This document shows, piece by piece, positions 1 through 6,076 of a stretch of DNA of 6,112 nucleotides. The stretch covers positions 1 through 6,112 of the forward strand of contig CASTFX010000078.1 in assembly GCA_949448405.1 (NCBI GenBank). The letters are read 5' to 3'. The DNA comes from an uncultured Clostridia bacterium. Its GTDB lineage: Bacteria; Bacillota; Clostridia; TANB77; CAG-508. How positions within the stretch are numbered: position 1 is the first letter of the stretch; each line of letters opens with the position of its first letter. The translations under genes and the position numbers were made by a program. Under the pieces are notes generated by a model, which worked only from the letters and a program-made list of their open reading frames with translations, did not search any database and was not told the DNA's origin.

Positions 1-31
1 ATACCTTATTCATTAAATTACTTCCAGCCAT
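1..31 (-). CDS. Start of a gene, probably sepF (partial)
   Basis: Only the first ten codons are in the window, reading MAGSNLMNKV, and the gene continues past position 1. The start is well supported: an AGGAGG ribosome binding site at 41-46 lies nine bases before the ATG, and a promoter lies further upstream. The N-terminus resembles clostridial SepF (YlmF), which begins with a short amphipathic membrane-binding helix and helps tether FtsZ to the membrane during division. From memory, clostridial genomes often place an HlyD-like gene next to sepF, which fits the neighbour here. Ten residues cannot prove the identity. That a gene starts here is much surer than its name. Confidence 0.5.
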   Translation of the reverse strand, partial: MAGSNLMNKV

Positions 32-40
32 TTAAAAAAA

Positions 41-106
41 CCTCCTAAATTTTTCCTTTGTGCTTTTTTCTATATATAGTATCTTACTTTTCTTATAATT
101 TGTCAA
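41..106 (-). promoter_or_regulatory. Promoter and ribosome binding site of the leftmost gene
   Basis: On the minus strand a perfect TTGACA -35 box (101-106) is followed after 17 bases by GATACT (78-83), a near-consensus -10 box. The AGGAGG ribosome binding site is at 41-46. The gene at the left edge therefore seems to have its own promoter and need not depend on read-through from the adaptor gene. I found no GC-rich hairpin with a T-run in 32-159, so some read-through is possible. Confidence 0.65.
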
Positions 107-159
107 TACTTTTTGGGTACGTAACACATTTTTAATATTTTTGTAATATTTATGTAATA

Positions 160-1405
160 CTATTTACTTCTATTTTTATTTATTGTTACTTCATCATATA
201 GACTTATTACTTTTCTATTTGCGATTGTCTCTTGAGTCCATCCTAATTCTCTTAGTTCCTCTGATGTATAATTTGATATTATTGAATAATTTTGATTTTT
301 CTTATTAACTTTAACTAATATCTTGTCCTTATATCCTGTTCTATTTCTAATTACATATGTTAGGTCGTCTTCTTCAATTATTGCTGAATTAGGTACTTTT
401 AATCCTGAATAACTCCACCATACTATATCTAAAGATATCTTCCTATATGCTATTAAGTCTTCTACACTTTTATTTATTCTAAATACGAGCATTATATTGT
501 TATCTTCTTCTCTTTTATATGCAAGTTCTCCTGTTACTTCTGCTGTATCTGATAGTCTTAGTGTCACTGTTGTTTTTCCGTGCAGCCGCATTCTTTGCTT
601 CATCTGATTTCAAAAATACTACAATATAGCTTTCATAATTGTTTACAATTTTTCCTTTTTCTTTACTTGTTGATATCATTTGTCCAGTTTTCAAATTATA
701 GCTTGATAACATTTCTTCATTTATATTATCAAAATTTTCAGGTGTAAGTACCTCTTCTAGTCCATCTATCTTATATGAAATAGTACCGCTTCTGTCTGCT
801 TTTATATACTCTTGTCCATTATTCAATTCTTCTTCATATTTTCTTCTTTGTTCTATTAATTTTCTCATATGAGAACCAGATGGACTTAATTCTCCTGCTA
901 TTTTTGCTTTTTTTATAAGTATTTCTGCGATATTTGCTTTATACTCTATTATATCTTCTACATTATTTGTATCTAATATTTTACTTAAATATCCTTCTAT
1001 TTGTTTCTCTAAAACTTGTATATCTGCTGTATAAAAATCATTTTGTCCTTCTAGTGCTTCTTGTATTTCTTTATCTAGTTCTGAAATTTTTTCTTTGAGT
1101 GATGCTTCATTATTACTATAATATCTAAATACATTATCTCCTTTTGATACCTTAGTACCTTCTGTCTTTATTTCAACTAATCCGTTCTTATAATTTTCTC
1201 CGTGTTAAAATGTGTTCTTCTCTTATTATGAATCCGTACAGTTGATTCTTCATTGTATATCTCTCCGATTTTCTACAACAAATACTTTTGATGGCTCTAA
1301 TATTAATTGTATTAGGCTATATAAAAAACTTAAAGGAATAATAGCTATAAGAATAATAGCTATTATCGCAAGTATTTTTTTCTTCGTGTTAAGTTTCTTA
1401 TTCAT
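160..1405 (-). CDS. HlyD-like membrane-anchored adaptor protein, read through four CGGA sites
   Basis: The gene encodes 413 residues if one base is skipped at each of four CGGA sites; the arithmetic closes exactly (1246 bases minus 4 gives 414 codons including TAG). The restored protein has one N-terminal membrane segment (about residues 11-32), a lipoyl-like half-motif (GTKVSKGDNVFRY, 82-94), a charged coiled-coil-like helical stretch (about 99-190), the second half-motif (SGTISYKIDG, 205-214) and a beta-rich C-terminal part with VWWSYSG near 327-333. This order is typical of HlyD-family periplasmic adaptors, which in Gram-positives sit outside the membrane; the transport partner and substrate are unknown. 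The ATG overlaps the miaA stop (TAATG), so translation is probably coupled. Skipped bases precede Gly47, Gly57, Gly68 and Gly275. Without the first shift, translation stops after 51 residues. Family assignment is moderately sure. Confidence 0.75.
577..580 (-). other. CGGA site 4 of the adaptor gene (+1 shift to Gly275)
   Basis: The incoming frame reads GCA CGG AAA AAC. The outgoing frame reads GCA, skips C580, then GGA AAA ACA (Gly Lys Thr). The frame upstream is open for 207 codons and the frame downstream for 140, so the junction is unambiguous and both halves belong to one protein. Confidence 0.9.
1199..1202 (-). other. CGGA site 3 of the adaptor gene (+1 shift to Gly68)
   Basis: The incoming frame reads ACA CGG AGA. 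Skipping C1202 gives ACA GGA GAA AAT TAT (Thr Gly Glu Asn Tyr) and opens the frame that runs 207 codons to the next site. Six codons later an ordinary AAC GGA (1181-1184) carries the same four letters in another phase and needs no shift. Confidence 0.88.
1233..1236 (-). other. CGGA site 2 of the adaptor gene (+1 shift to Gly57)
   Basis: The frame coming from site 1 reads ACT GTA CGG ATT. Skipping C1236 gives GTA GGA TTC ATA (Val Gly Phe Ile), which stays open for the eleven codons to site 3. The three sites at 1199-1267 lie within 22 codons and are all needed to join the membrane anchor to the rest of the protein. Confidence 0.85.
1264..1267 (-). other. CGGA site 1 of the adaptor gene (+1 shift to Gly47)
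   Basis: The start frame reads GAA AAT CGG AGA and then meets a TGA at 1250-1252. Skipping C1267 gives AAT GGA GAG ATA TAC (Asn Gly Glu Ile Tyr), leading to site 2. An unshifted ribosome would release a 51-residue product made mostly of the membrane anchor. Confidence 0.88.
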
Positions 1406-2328
1406 TAGCCTTCTACTACCTCCATAACTTTTCTTATGTTTTCTTCTGTCTTATCCTCCATGTTAATCCAAGTTGCATTTTCTATCCTCTTGAACCATGT
1501 CAGTTGTCTTTTTGCATATCTTCTTGTTTCCATCTTAATTTTTTCGATTAGTTCTCCTTTTGTAATTTTCTCTTCTAAATATTCTTTTGTTTCTTTATAT
1601 CCAATGGCTTGCATTGCTGTTGGATATTCTTTATACATATTTAAAATATTTCTTGTTTCTTCTATTAAGCCTTGACCTATCATTATATCTACTCTTTTGT
1701 TTATTTTTTCATATAATTTCTCTCTATCTAAATTAGTTATAAACACCTTATAATCGTACTCTAACTTTTTTCTTGAATTTGCTTCAAGTTCTGTTTTTGT
1801 CTTTCCTGTTTTTTTATATATTTCAAGTACTCTTATTATTCTTTTTTTATCATTTTGGCTTATATTTCTCATTGCTTTTTCATCTATATTACACGCCTTT
1901 TGGTATAGTTCTTCTAGTCCATTTTTTTCTGCCTCTTTTTCTAGCTCTTGTCTATATTTTTCATCTATTTCTGTGTCATCGTATTCTATATTATATATAA
2001 GTGAATTTATATATAGTCCGTGTTCCTCCGTACTATTATCGGAACTTTACCTTTATCTAGTACTTCTTTTATACATTTTGTTGCCTCTTTTTTGTAATCT
2101 GCTACACTATACCTTTCATTTGGTTCTACAAAGTCTAACATATAGTGATTAATGCCTTGCATTTCTTCTTTACTTGGTTTAGCACTCCCTATATCTAAGT
2201 ATTTATAAATTTGCATGGAATCTGCTGATATTATTTCTCCATTTATTCTTTTTGCTATTTCAATTGATATTCCTGTTTTTCCGTGATGCGGTAGGCCCAC
2301 ATATAACTATAACTTTTGGTTTACCCAT
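1405..2328 (-). CDS. miaA: tRNA dimethylallyltransferase MiaA, read through three CGGA sites
   Basis: MiaA transfers a dimethylallyl group from DMAPP to N6 of A37, next to the anticodon of tRNAs that read UNN codons. Skipping one base at each of three CGGA sites gives 306 residues, the usual family length. Recognised motifs are the P-loop GPTASGKT (11-18), SADSMQIYKYLDIGSAKP, GINHYMLDFVEPNERYSVADY, VGGTGLYI (99-106), AIGYKE and the C-terminal RYAKRQLTWFKR. The restored glycines are Gly16 of the P-loop and Gly100 and Gly103 of GGTGLY, all expected in the family. The start gives MGKPKVIVICGPT, a normal MiaA N-terminus. A weak AAGGAA lies twelve bases upstream (2341-2346), a rather long spacing. 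Unshifted reading ends at 22 residues. Identity is certain; how it is expressed is the open question. Confidence 0.95.
2017..2020 (-). other. CGGA site 3 of miaA (+1 shift to Gly103)
   Basis: The frame coming from site 2 reads GGA GGA ACA CGG ACT. Skipping C2020 gives ACA GGA CTA TAT ATA (Thr Gly Leu Tyr Ile), completing the conserved GGTGLYI motif. The frame then stays open for 205 codons to the stop. It lies only ten bases from the preceding site. Confidence 0.93.
2027..2030 (-). other. CGGA site 2 of miaA (+1 shift to Gly100)
   Basis: The incoming frame reads ATA GTA CGG AGG AAC and soon stops at TAA 2007-2009. Skipping C2030 gives GTA GGA GGA ACA (Val Gly Gly Thr), the first half of the GGTGLY motif. 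The second GGA of the pair is an ordinary triplet. Confidence 0.93.
2280..2283 (-). other. CGGA site 1 of miaA (+1 shift to Gly16 in the P-loop)
   Basis: The start frame reads GCA TCA CGG AAA AAC and ends at a TGA seven codons later. Skipping C2283 gives GCA TCA GGA AAA ACA GGA (Ala Ser Gly Lys Thr Gly), the nucleotide-binding loop. The eight bases GGAAAAAC after the extra C also follow the extra C at 580. Confidence 0.94.
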
Positions 2329-2360
2329 TTTTAGATATCATTCCTTTTTATTAATAACTA

Positions 2361-2386
2361 ATTAGGGTAAATATTTTTACCCTAAT
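2361..2386 (-). promoter_or_regulatory. Perfect 11-bp hairpin over the stop codon of the small membrane gene
   Basis: ATTAGGGTAAA and its exact reverse complement are separated by a four-base loop. On the minus strand the first arm contains the last codons (TTA GGG) and the TAA stop of the upstream gene. The hairpin lies 33 bases before the miaA ATG. No T-run follows, so it is not a standard intrinsic terminator. An RNA stability, processing or partial attenuation element within the operon is a reasonable inference. Confidence 0.55.
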
Positions 2387-2788
2387 ACTCCTGTTATAAA
2401 TGATTTAATATAACTTGATTCAAAGATGAATATAATTACTATTGCAACTAATATAATAATTAATCTTTTTCCTGCTTTTTCTGTTGATATATCTTGGTCT
2501 TTTGCTTTTCCGAATACATTTCCTAGACTTGCTAAAACTATCATTCCATTAATTGGTGTAAATATTAATTTCATTGTGTCTAATGCATCTTTTACAGCTT
2601 GTCCATTTTTTACTTGTAAGTTTGTTATATCTGTTGTACATATTATTCCTGTTATAGCATACATTGCAAGCATTCCGAACTATTATATAAAGTATTCTTT
2701 TGCTTGGTTCAAAAGAATTCGTATTATGATATATTGTAACACATGCTATAATGAATATTGCTAAGGCTACTAATTTTATTATTATCAT
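2377..2788 (-). CDS. Small multi-pass membrane protein, unrecognised, read through one CGGA site
   Basis: I do not recognise this 136-residue protein. It is restored by skipping one base before Gly38 (412 bases minus 1 gives 137 codons including TAA). Hydrophobic segments lie at about 2-19, 31-50, 74-92 and 109-122, so two to four membrane passes are likely. A polar stretch (about 51-73, with ITNLQVKNGQAVKDALDTMK) and a basic, charged loop (93-108) separate them. Its size and hydrophobic pattern loosely recall small pilin-like or holin-like proteins, but no motif supports either. An AGGAGG site at 2795-2800 sits six bases before the ATG and overlaps the mutL stop codon, so translation is probably coupled to mutL. 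Without the shift, a 79-residue product with an unrelated polar, cysteine-containing tail would be made. Confidence 0.75.
2674..2677 (-). other. CGGA site of the small membrane gene (+1 shift to Gly38)
   Basis: The start frame reads ATA ATA GTT CGG AAT. Skipping C2677 gives GTT GGA ATG CTT GCA ATG (Val Gly Met Leu Ala Met), which continues the hydrophobic segment begun by RILYIIV into MYAITGIICTT. The downstream frame is open for 100 codons. Continuity of one membrane helix across the junction supports it. Confidence 0.88.
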
Positions 2789-2799
2789 TTGTTTCCTCC

Positions 2800-5298
2800 T
2801 TATTTTCTTCTTGCAAATTTCTTTTCTATGTCTGTTTTACTTAATTTTATTGCTGTTGGTCTTCCATGTGGGCAAGTAAATGGATTTGGAAGTTTTAGTA
2901 ATTGGTCTAAAAGACTTGTTACTTCCGCTTCTGTTAATGCCATATTTGCTTTTACTGCTGCTTTACATGCTATTGTTGCAATAAATCTTTCTTCTATTTC
3001 TTGTTTTGCTGTTCTTGCAACTGTGTTTATTTCGTCTAGAGTTTCTAAGAATAGTTCTTTTGTATCTAGGTCTAAACAAATATTAGGAACTCCAGTAAGT
3101 TTTATTGTATTTTCTCCAAATTCTTCTAGTACAAATCCTGCTTTTTGGAATTTATCTAAATTATCTCTTGCTATATCCATTTCTTTATGTGTAAGTGTTA
3201 TTACGTCTGGAAGTAGCATAAGTTGTGAATCTTTTTCTTCCTCTGAATAATAGTTTTTCTTTACTTTTTCATACATTATTCTTTCATGTGCTGCATGTTG
3301 ATCTAATATATATAGTTCTTTTTCGATTTCTAGTATTATATATGTATTAAATGCTATTCCTATAAATTTATATGGGATTGTGTCTTTATATTGTTCACTC
3401 TCTTCAATTATATTTCCACTTGTATTACTATCAACAATGTCTCCAGCATTTGACTGGTTTTCTTTCTCAATTTCTTCCTCTGTTTTCTTTGCTTCTATTG
3501 TCTTTCCAAATATTTGTGCATACATATCATCAAATTTTTCTTCTGGCTTTGCGATAGTATTTACTTGTTTTTCTTCTTCTGCCTTTTCTCTTTCTATTCT
3601 TGCTCTTGCTATATCTTCTACTAGATTTCTCTTTTCTTCTGGTGCATATATGCCTTTTATGTTCATAGAGAATTTGTCTGTGCTTATTGATTCTGATTTA
3701 TATTCTTCTTCATCTTCTAGTACTTTTGGTTCTATTTCTTGCTCTTGTTTTGTTTCGACTTTTATTGGTTCTATATAACTATTATTTATAGGACTTGTAT
3801 TGTTGTTTGTTGTTTGTGCTATTTGTGCTATTTTCTCTCTTATTTGTTCTGCTGTAAGTGCTTGTCCCATTTTCATTAATTCATCTATTGTGTTTTTTAT
3901 CGCTTCTTTATTGTCAATTGTCTCTGGATTTTTATTGATTGTAAAGCTTTCTACTTGTGGTATTTCATTTATTCTTGTTTCTACTGGTGTTGGTTCTTCT
4001 ATATTTATTGTATTTTCTGTATTTATCTTCTCTTCTTGTTTTGGTTCTATTTTTTCTTCCCTTATTTCATTGCCTGCTGCTTTTTCTTGCATTCTACTAT
4101 TATATAAGCTTTCTACAAGAGTTTCTCTTTTTGCTTCTTGTTTCGCACTAGCACCCTTTGCTATTTTTCTAAATAGTCCTGATATTGACTTCTCTTCTTC
4201 CTCTTCAATTCTTTCTGGTTCTACTATATTTGCATTTACTTGATTTGGTGTTTGCATTGGTTCTTGCTCTTCCTCTTCTTCTTTATTTTTATCTAATTTT
4301 CCTGTTATTTGTGTTTCGGAATTTGCAATTAATTCTGCTTTTAGTAAAGTATCTTGTATCGCATAATACATTGCCTTAAATACTTTTTGTTCTTCTTCAA
4401 ACCTTACTTCTAATTTTGCTGGGTGCACGTTTACATCTACTGCATTTGGTGTCATTTCAAGGTTTAAAACTAAAAATCCAAATTTTCCTATTGGTATCAT
4501 ACCTTTAAATGCTTTTTCTGTTGCATATCTTTTATTTACAAAAAATATTTGATTTCCTCTGTTTGACCTTGCAATTTCTGGCTTTCCAACAACTCCTGTT
4601 ACATTTATTCCCTCATATGTATAGTTCACATTTAGGCAAGCTGTTGCTACTGTTTTTCCATATATACTATATATTACGTTTTTTATATCTCCATCGCCTA
4701 TTGTTTGTATTATTGTTTTTCCTTGATTTATTAATTTAAAGGCTATTTCTGGATGTACTAGAGCAAGTCTCGTTATTACATCTTCTATATATCCTGTTTC
4801 TGTATAGTCCTTTTTTAAGAATTTATATCTTACTGGTGTATTATAGAATAGATTTTCTACTGTTATTGTTGTTCCATTTGGGCAACCGCATTCTTCTAGT
4901 TCTAGTATATTTCCACCTTCTACAACTATTCTATTTCCTATTTCTTCATTTTGAGTTTTTGACTGCATTTCAACTCTTGCAATTGCTGCAATACTTGCCA
5001 ATGCTTCTCCTCTAAACCCCATTGATTTTACGTCATTTAAGTCCTCTGCTTGTCTTATTTTGCTTGTTGCATGTCTTTCAAATGATAGTTCTAAATCTTC
5101 TTTTTCTATTCCTTTTCCGTCATCTGTTATTCTTATATATGAAATACCACCATTTTTAATTTCTATATTTATATTTTTTGCTCCTGCGTCAATTGAATTT
5201 TCTACCATTTCTTTTATTACTGAAGATGGTCTTTCTATTACTTCTCCTGCTGCTATTTTATTTATGGTTAATTCGTCTAATACGACTATATTTCCCAT
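2800..5298 (-). CDS. mutL: DNA mismatch repair protein MutL, endonuclease type with a very long linker
   Basis: MutL couples mismatch recognition by MutS to strand removal. The N-terminal GHKL ATPase region (1 to about 328) has AAGEVIERP (16-24), ENSIDAGA (33-40), DDGKGI (59-64), RHATSKI (75-81), GFRGEAL (94-100), FFVNKR (252-257) and NVHPAK (290-295). The C-terminal dimerisation and nuclease region (about 639-832) carries the metal-binding motif DQHAAHERIMYE (from 666), ACK (777-779) and CPHGRP (809-814), so it should nick DNA without MutH. Between them is a linker of about 310 Glu/Lys-rich, low-complexity residues. The protein is 832 residues against the more usual 600-660, and the linker explains the excess. 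The ATG has an AGGAGG site eight bases upstream (5307-5312). The frame is intact and contains no in-frame CGG. mutS, often adjacent, is not seen in the roughly 800 bases upstream. Confidence 0.98.
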   Translation of the reverse strand: MGNIVVLDELTINKIAAGEVIERPSSVIKEMVENSIDAGAKNINIEIKNGGISYIRITDDGKGIEKEDLELSFERHATSKIRQAEDLNDVKSMGFRGEALASIAAIARVEMQSKTQNEEIGNRIVVEGGNILELEECGCPNGTTITVENLFYNTPVRYKFLKKDYTETGYIEDVITRLALVHPEIAFKLINQGKTIIQTIGDGDIKNVIYSIYGKTVATACLNVNYTYEGINVTGVVGKPEIARSNRGNQIFFVNKRYATEKAFKGMIPIGKFGFLVLNLEMTPNAVDVNVHPAKLEVRFEEEQKVFKAMYYAIQDTLLKAELIANSETQITGKLDKNKEEEEEQEPMQTPNQVNANIVEPERIEEEEEKSISGLFRKIAKGASAKQEAKRETLVESLYNSRMQEKAAGNEIREEKIEPKQEEKINTENTINIEEPTPVETRINEIPQVESFTINKNPETIDNKEAIKNTIDELMKMGQALTAEQIREKIAQIAQTTNNNTSPINNSYIEPIKVETKQEQEIEPKVLEDEEEYKSESISTDKFSMNIKGIYAPEEKRNLVEDIARARIEREKAEEEKQVNTIAKPEEKFDDMYAQIFGKTIEAKKTEEEIEKENQSNAGDIVDSNTSGNIIEESEQYKDTIPYKFIGIAFNTYIILEIEKELYILDQHAAHERIMYEKVKKNYYSEEEKDSQLMLLPDVITLTHKEMDIARDNLDKFQKAGFVLEEFGENTIKLTGVPNICLDLDTKELFLETLDEINTVARTAKQEIEERFIATIACKAAVKANMALTEAEVTSLLDQLLKLPNPFTCPHGRPTAIKLSKTDIEKKFARRK

Positions 5299-5362
5299 TA
5301 TATTAGCCTCCTTCGTTATTTTAAGTGTGCTTTAGTTTTTCTTGTACAATTATTCAATGTAG

Positions 5363-5390
5363 ATTATATCATTTAATTATATTTTTGCAA
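5363..5390 (-). promoter_or_regulatory. Promoter of the mutL operon
   Basis: On the minus strand TTGCAA (5385-5390) and a perfect TATAAT (5363-5368) are 16 bases apart, with TGA directly before the -10 box, which makes it an extended -10. The ribosome binding site follows at 5307-5312. I saw no other promoter as good between mutL and the adaptor gene, so this one probably drives all four genes. Confidence 0.7.
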
Positions 5391-5415
5391 ATAGTTTTGC
5401 TTAGATTTTTTTCAT

Positions 5416-5444
5416 TTGCGTTTTATGTTAATGTATGATATACT
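5416..5444 (+). promoter_or_regulatory. Promoter of the DUF1836 gene
   Basis: TTGCGT (5416-5421) and TATACT (5439-5444) are spaced by 17 bases, with an extended -10 TGA directly before the -10 box. It lies back to back with the mutL promoter, the two -35 boxes being about 26 bases apart. A regulator binding between them could affect both directions, but no operator repeat stands out. Confidence 0.65.
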
Positions 5445-5483
5445 ATTACAATATTTATGTTAAAATAATAAGTGAGGTATTTT

Positions 5484-5972
5484 ATGGCTGCATACACTGT
5501 AACAAATTTTCATTTACCTAGGTGGTCTGAACTTCCAAAGTTAGATTTGTATTTAGACCAAACTGTTACAATTTTAGAGAAGAATTTAAAGAATTATATT
5601 GGTAATAAAGAAGAAACTATTATTACTAAAACTATGATTAATAACTATGTTAAGCAAGGACTTATTAAGCCTCCTAAGAAGAAAAAATATAATAGAATAC
5701 ATATTGCAACTCTTTTAGTTATCTGTATTTTGAAGCAAATTTATAGTATAAGTGATATATCAGAGCTTATTACTCTTGCTACAAAAACTGCTAGAGTGAA
5801 TACTGCTTATGACCAATTCTGTGAAGCTTTAGAGAAAGCTATTCTTTATACCTTTGAGGGAATTGAATATACACTTCCAGAGAATTCTATTTTTGAACAG
5901 TCTCTTCTTAAAAGTGTTGCACAGTCTTTTGCTAGTAAACTTTATGTTGAGAAAACATTTTTACATAAATAA
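5484..5972 (+). CDS. DUF1836 family protein, putative transcription regulator
   Basis: The 162-residue protein matches the DUF1836 family found in Firmicutes. The signature parts are FHLPRWSELPKLDLYLDQTV near the N-terminus, then TKTMINNYVKQGLIKPP followed by a KKKKY patch, which resembles a MerR-type winged helix-turn-helix, then a helical stretch (IHIATLLVICILKQIYSISDI). DNA binding is plausible from that middle part; targets and ligand are unknown. I chose the ATG at 5484 over the in-frame GTG at 5472 because the purine-rich AGTGAGG (5471-5477) then serves as ribosome binding site six bases upstream. It is transcribed away from mutL. It needs no frame correction and contains no CGG codon, although at 162 codons this is weak evidence. 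Confidence 0.88.
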   Translation: MAAYTVTNFHLPRWSELPKLDLYLDQTVTILEKNLKNYIGNKEETIITKTMINNYVKQGLIKPPKKKKYNRIHIATLLVICILKQIYSISDISELITLATKTARVNTAYDQFCEALEKAILYTFEGIEYTLPENSIFEQSLLKSVAQSFASKLYVEKTFLHK

Positions 5973-5983
5973 ATATGAATGTT

Positions 5984-6009
5984 AAAAAAAGTAGTGTTTC
6001 CACTACTTT
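5984..6009 (-). terminator. Hairpin terminator, stronger for leftward transcription
   Basis: AAAGTAGTG (5988-5996) and CACTACTTT (6001-6009) form a perfect 9-bp stem with a four-base loop. On the minus strand it is followed by seven T (5990 down to 5984, partly in the stem), a typical intrinsic terminator for a gene entering from the right. On the plus strand it sits 16 bases after the DUF1836 stop but is followed only by TTT and then A, so it is weaker in that direction. It may still serve both genes. Confidence 0.7.
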
Positions 6010-6076
6010 AAAAACAGTTCTAAAATATAATAACTTTCGAATATTCTACTTACAACTATATTTATCTATTTTTATT

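Noticed and set aside
32..159. An intrinsic terminator after the adaptor gene
   Set aside because: The gap is A/T-rich with only the six-base palindrome TACGTA and no stable stem followed by a T-run.
1336..1366. A 13-base direct repeat with 15-base period (1336-1348 and 1351-1363) and a 14-base palindrome (1353-1366)
   Set aside because: It lies inside the membrane-anchor codons of the adaptor gene and reflects repeated Ile-Ala coding (AIIAIILIAII). It is too short and simple to call a functional element.
2319..2339. A six-codon open frame (MISKNG) overlapping the miaA start
   Set aside because: Its ATG directly abuts the AGGA sequence, too close for normal initiation, and very short frames are expected by chance.
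577..2677. A shared stimulatory signal around the shift sites, such as an upstream Shine-Dalgarno-like run or a downstream stem-loop
   Set aside because: I compared the flanks of all eight sites and found nothing in common beyond CGGA. GGAGG occurs only at 2030, and downstream sequences differ.
160..2788. Calling miaA, the adaptor gene and the small membrane gene pseudogenes
   Set aside because: Decay would give varied lesions: deletions, stops and substitutions of motifs. Here every lesion is the same single C before a glycine GGA, and all other motifs and lengths are intact.
2789..4739. Plus-strand open frames of 60 to 150 codons opposite mutL
   Set aside because: They are antisense shadows of an AT-rich gene, rich in Leu, Phe and Ser, with no ribosome binding sites or recognisable domains.
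5472..5486. GTG at 5472 as the start of the DUF1836 protein
   Set aside because: That GTG is part of the AGTGAGG that best serves as ribosome binding site for the ATG at 5484, and the family N-terminus fits the shorter form.
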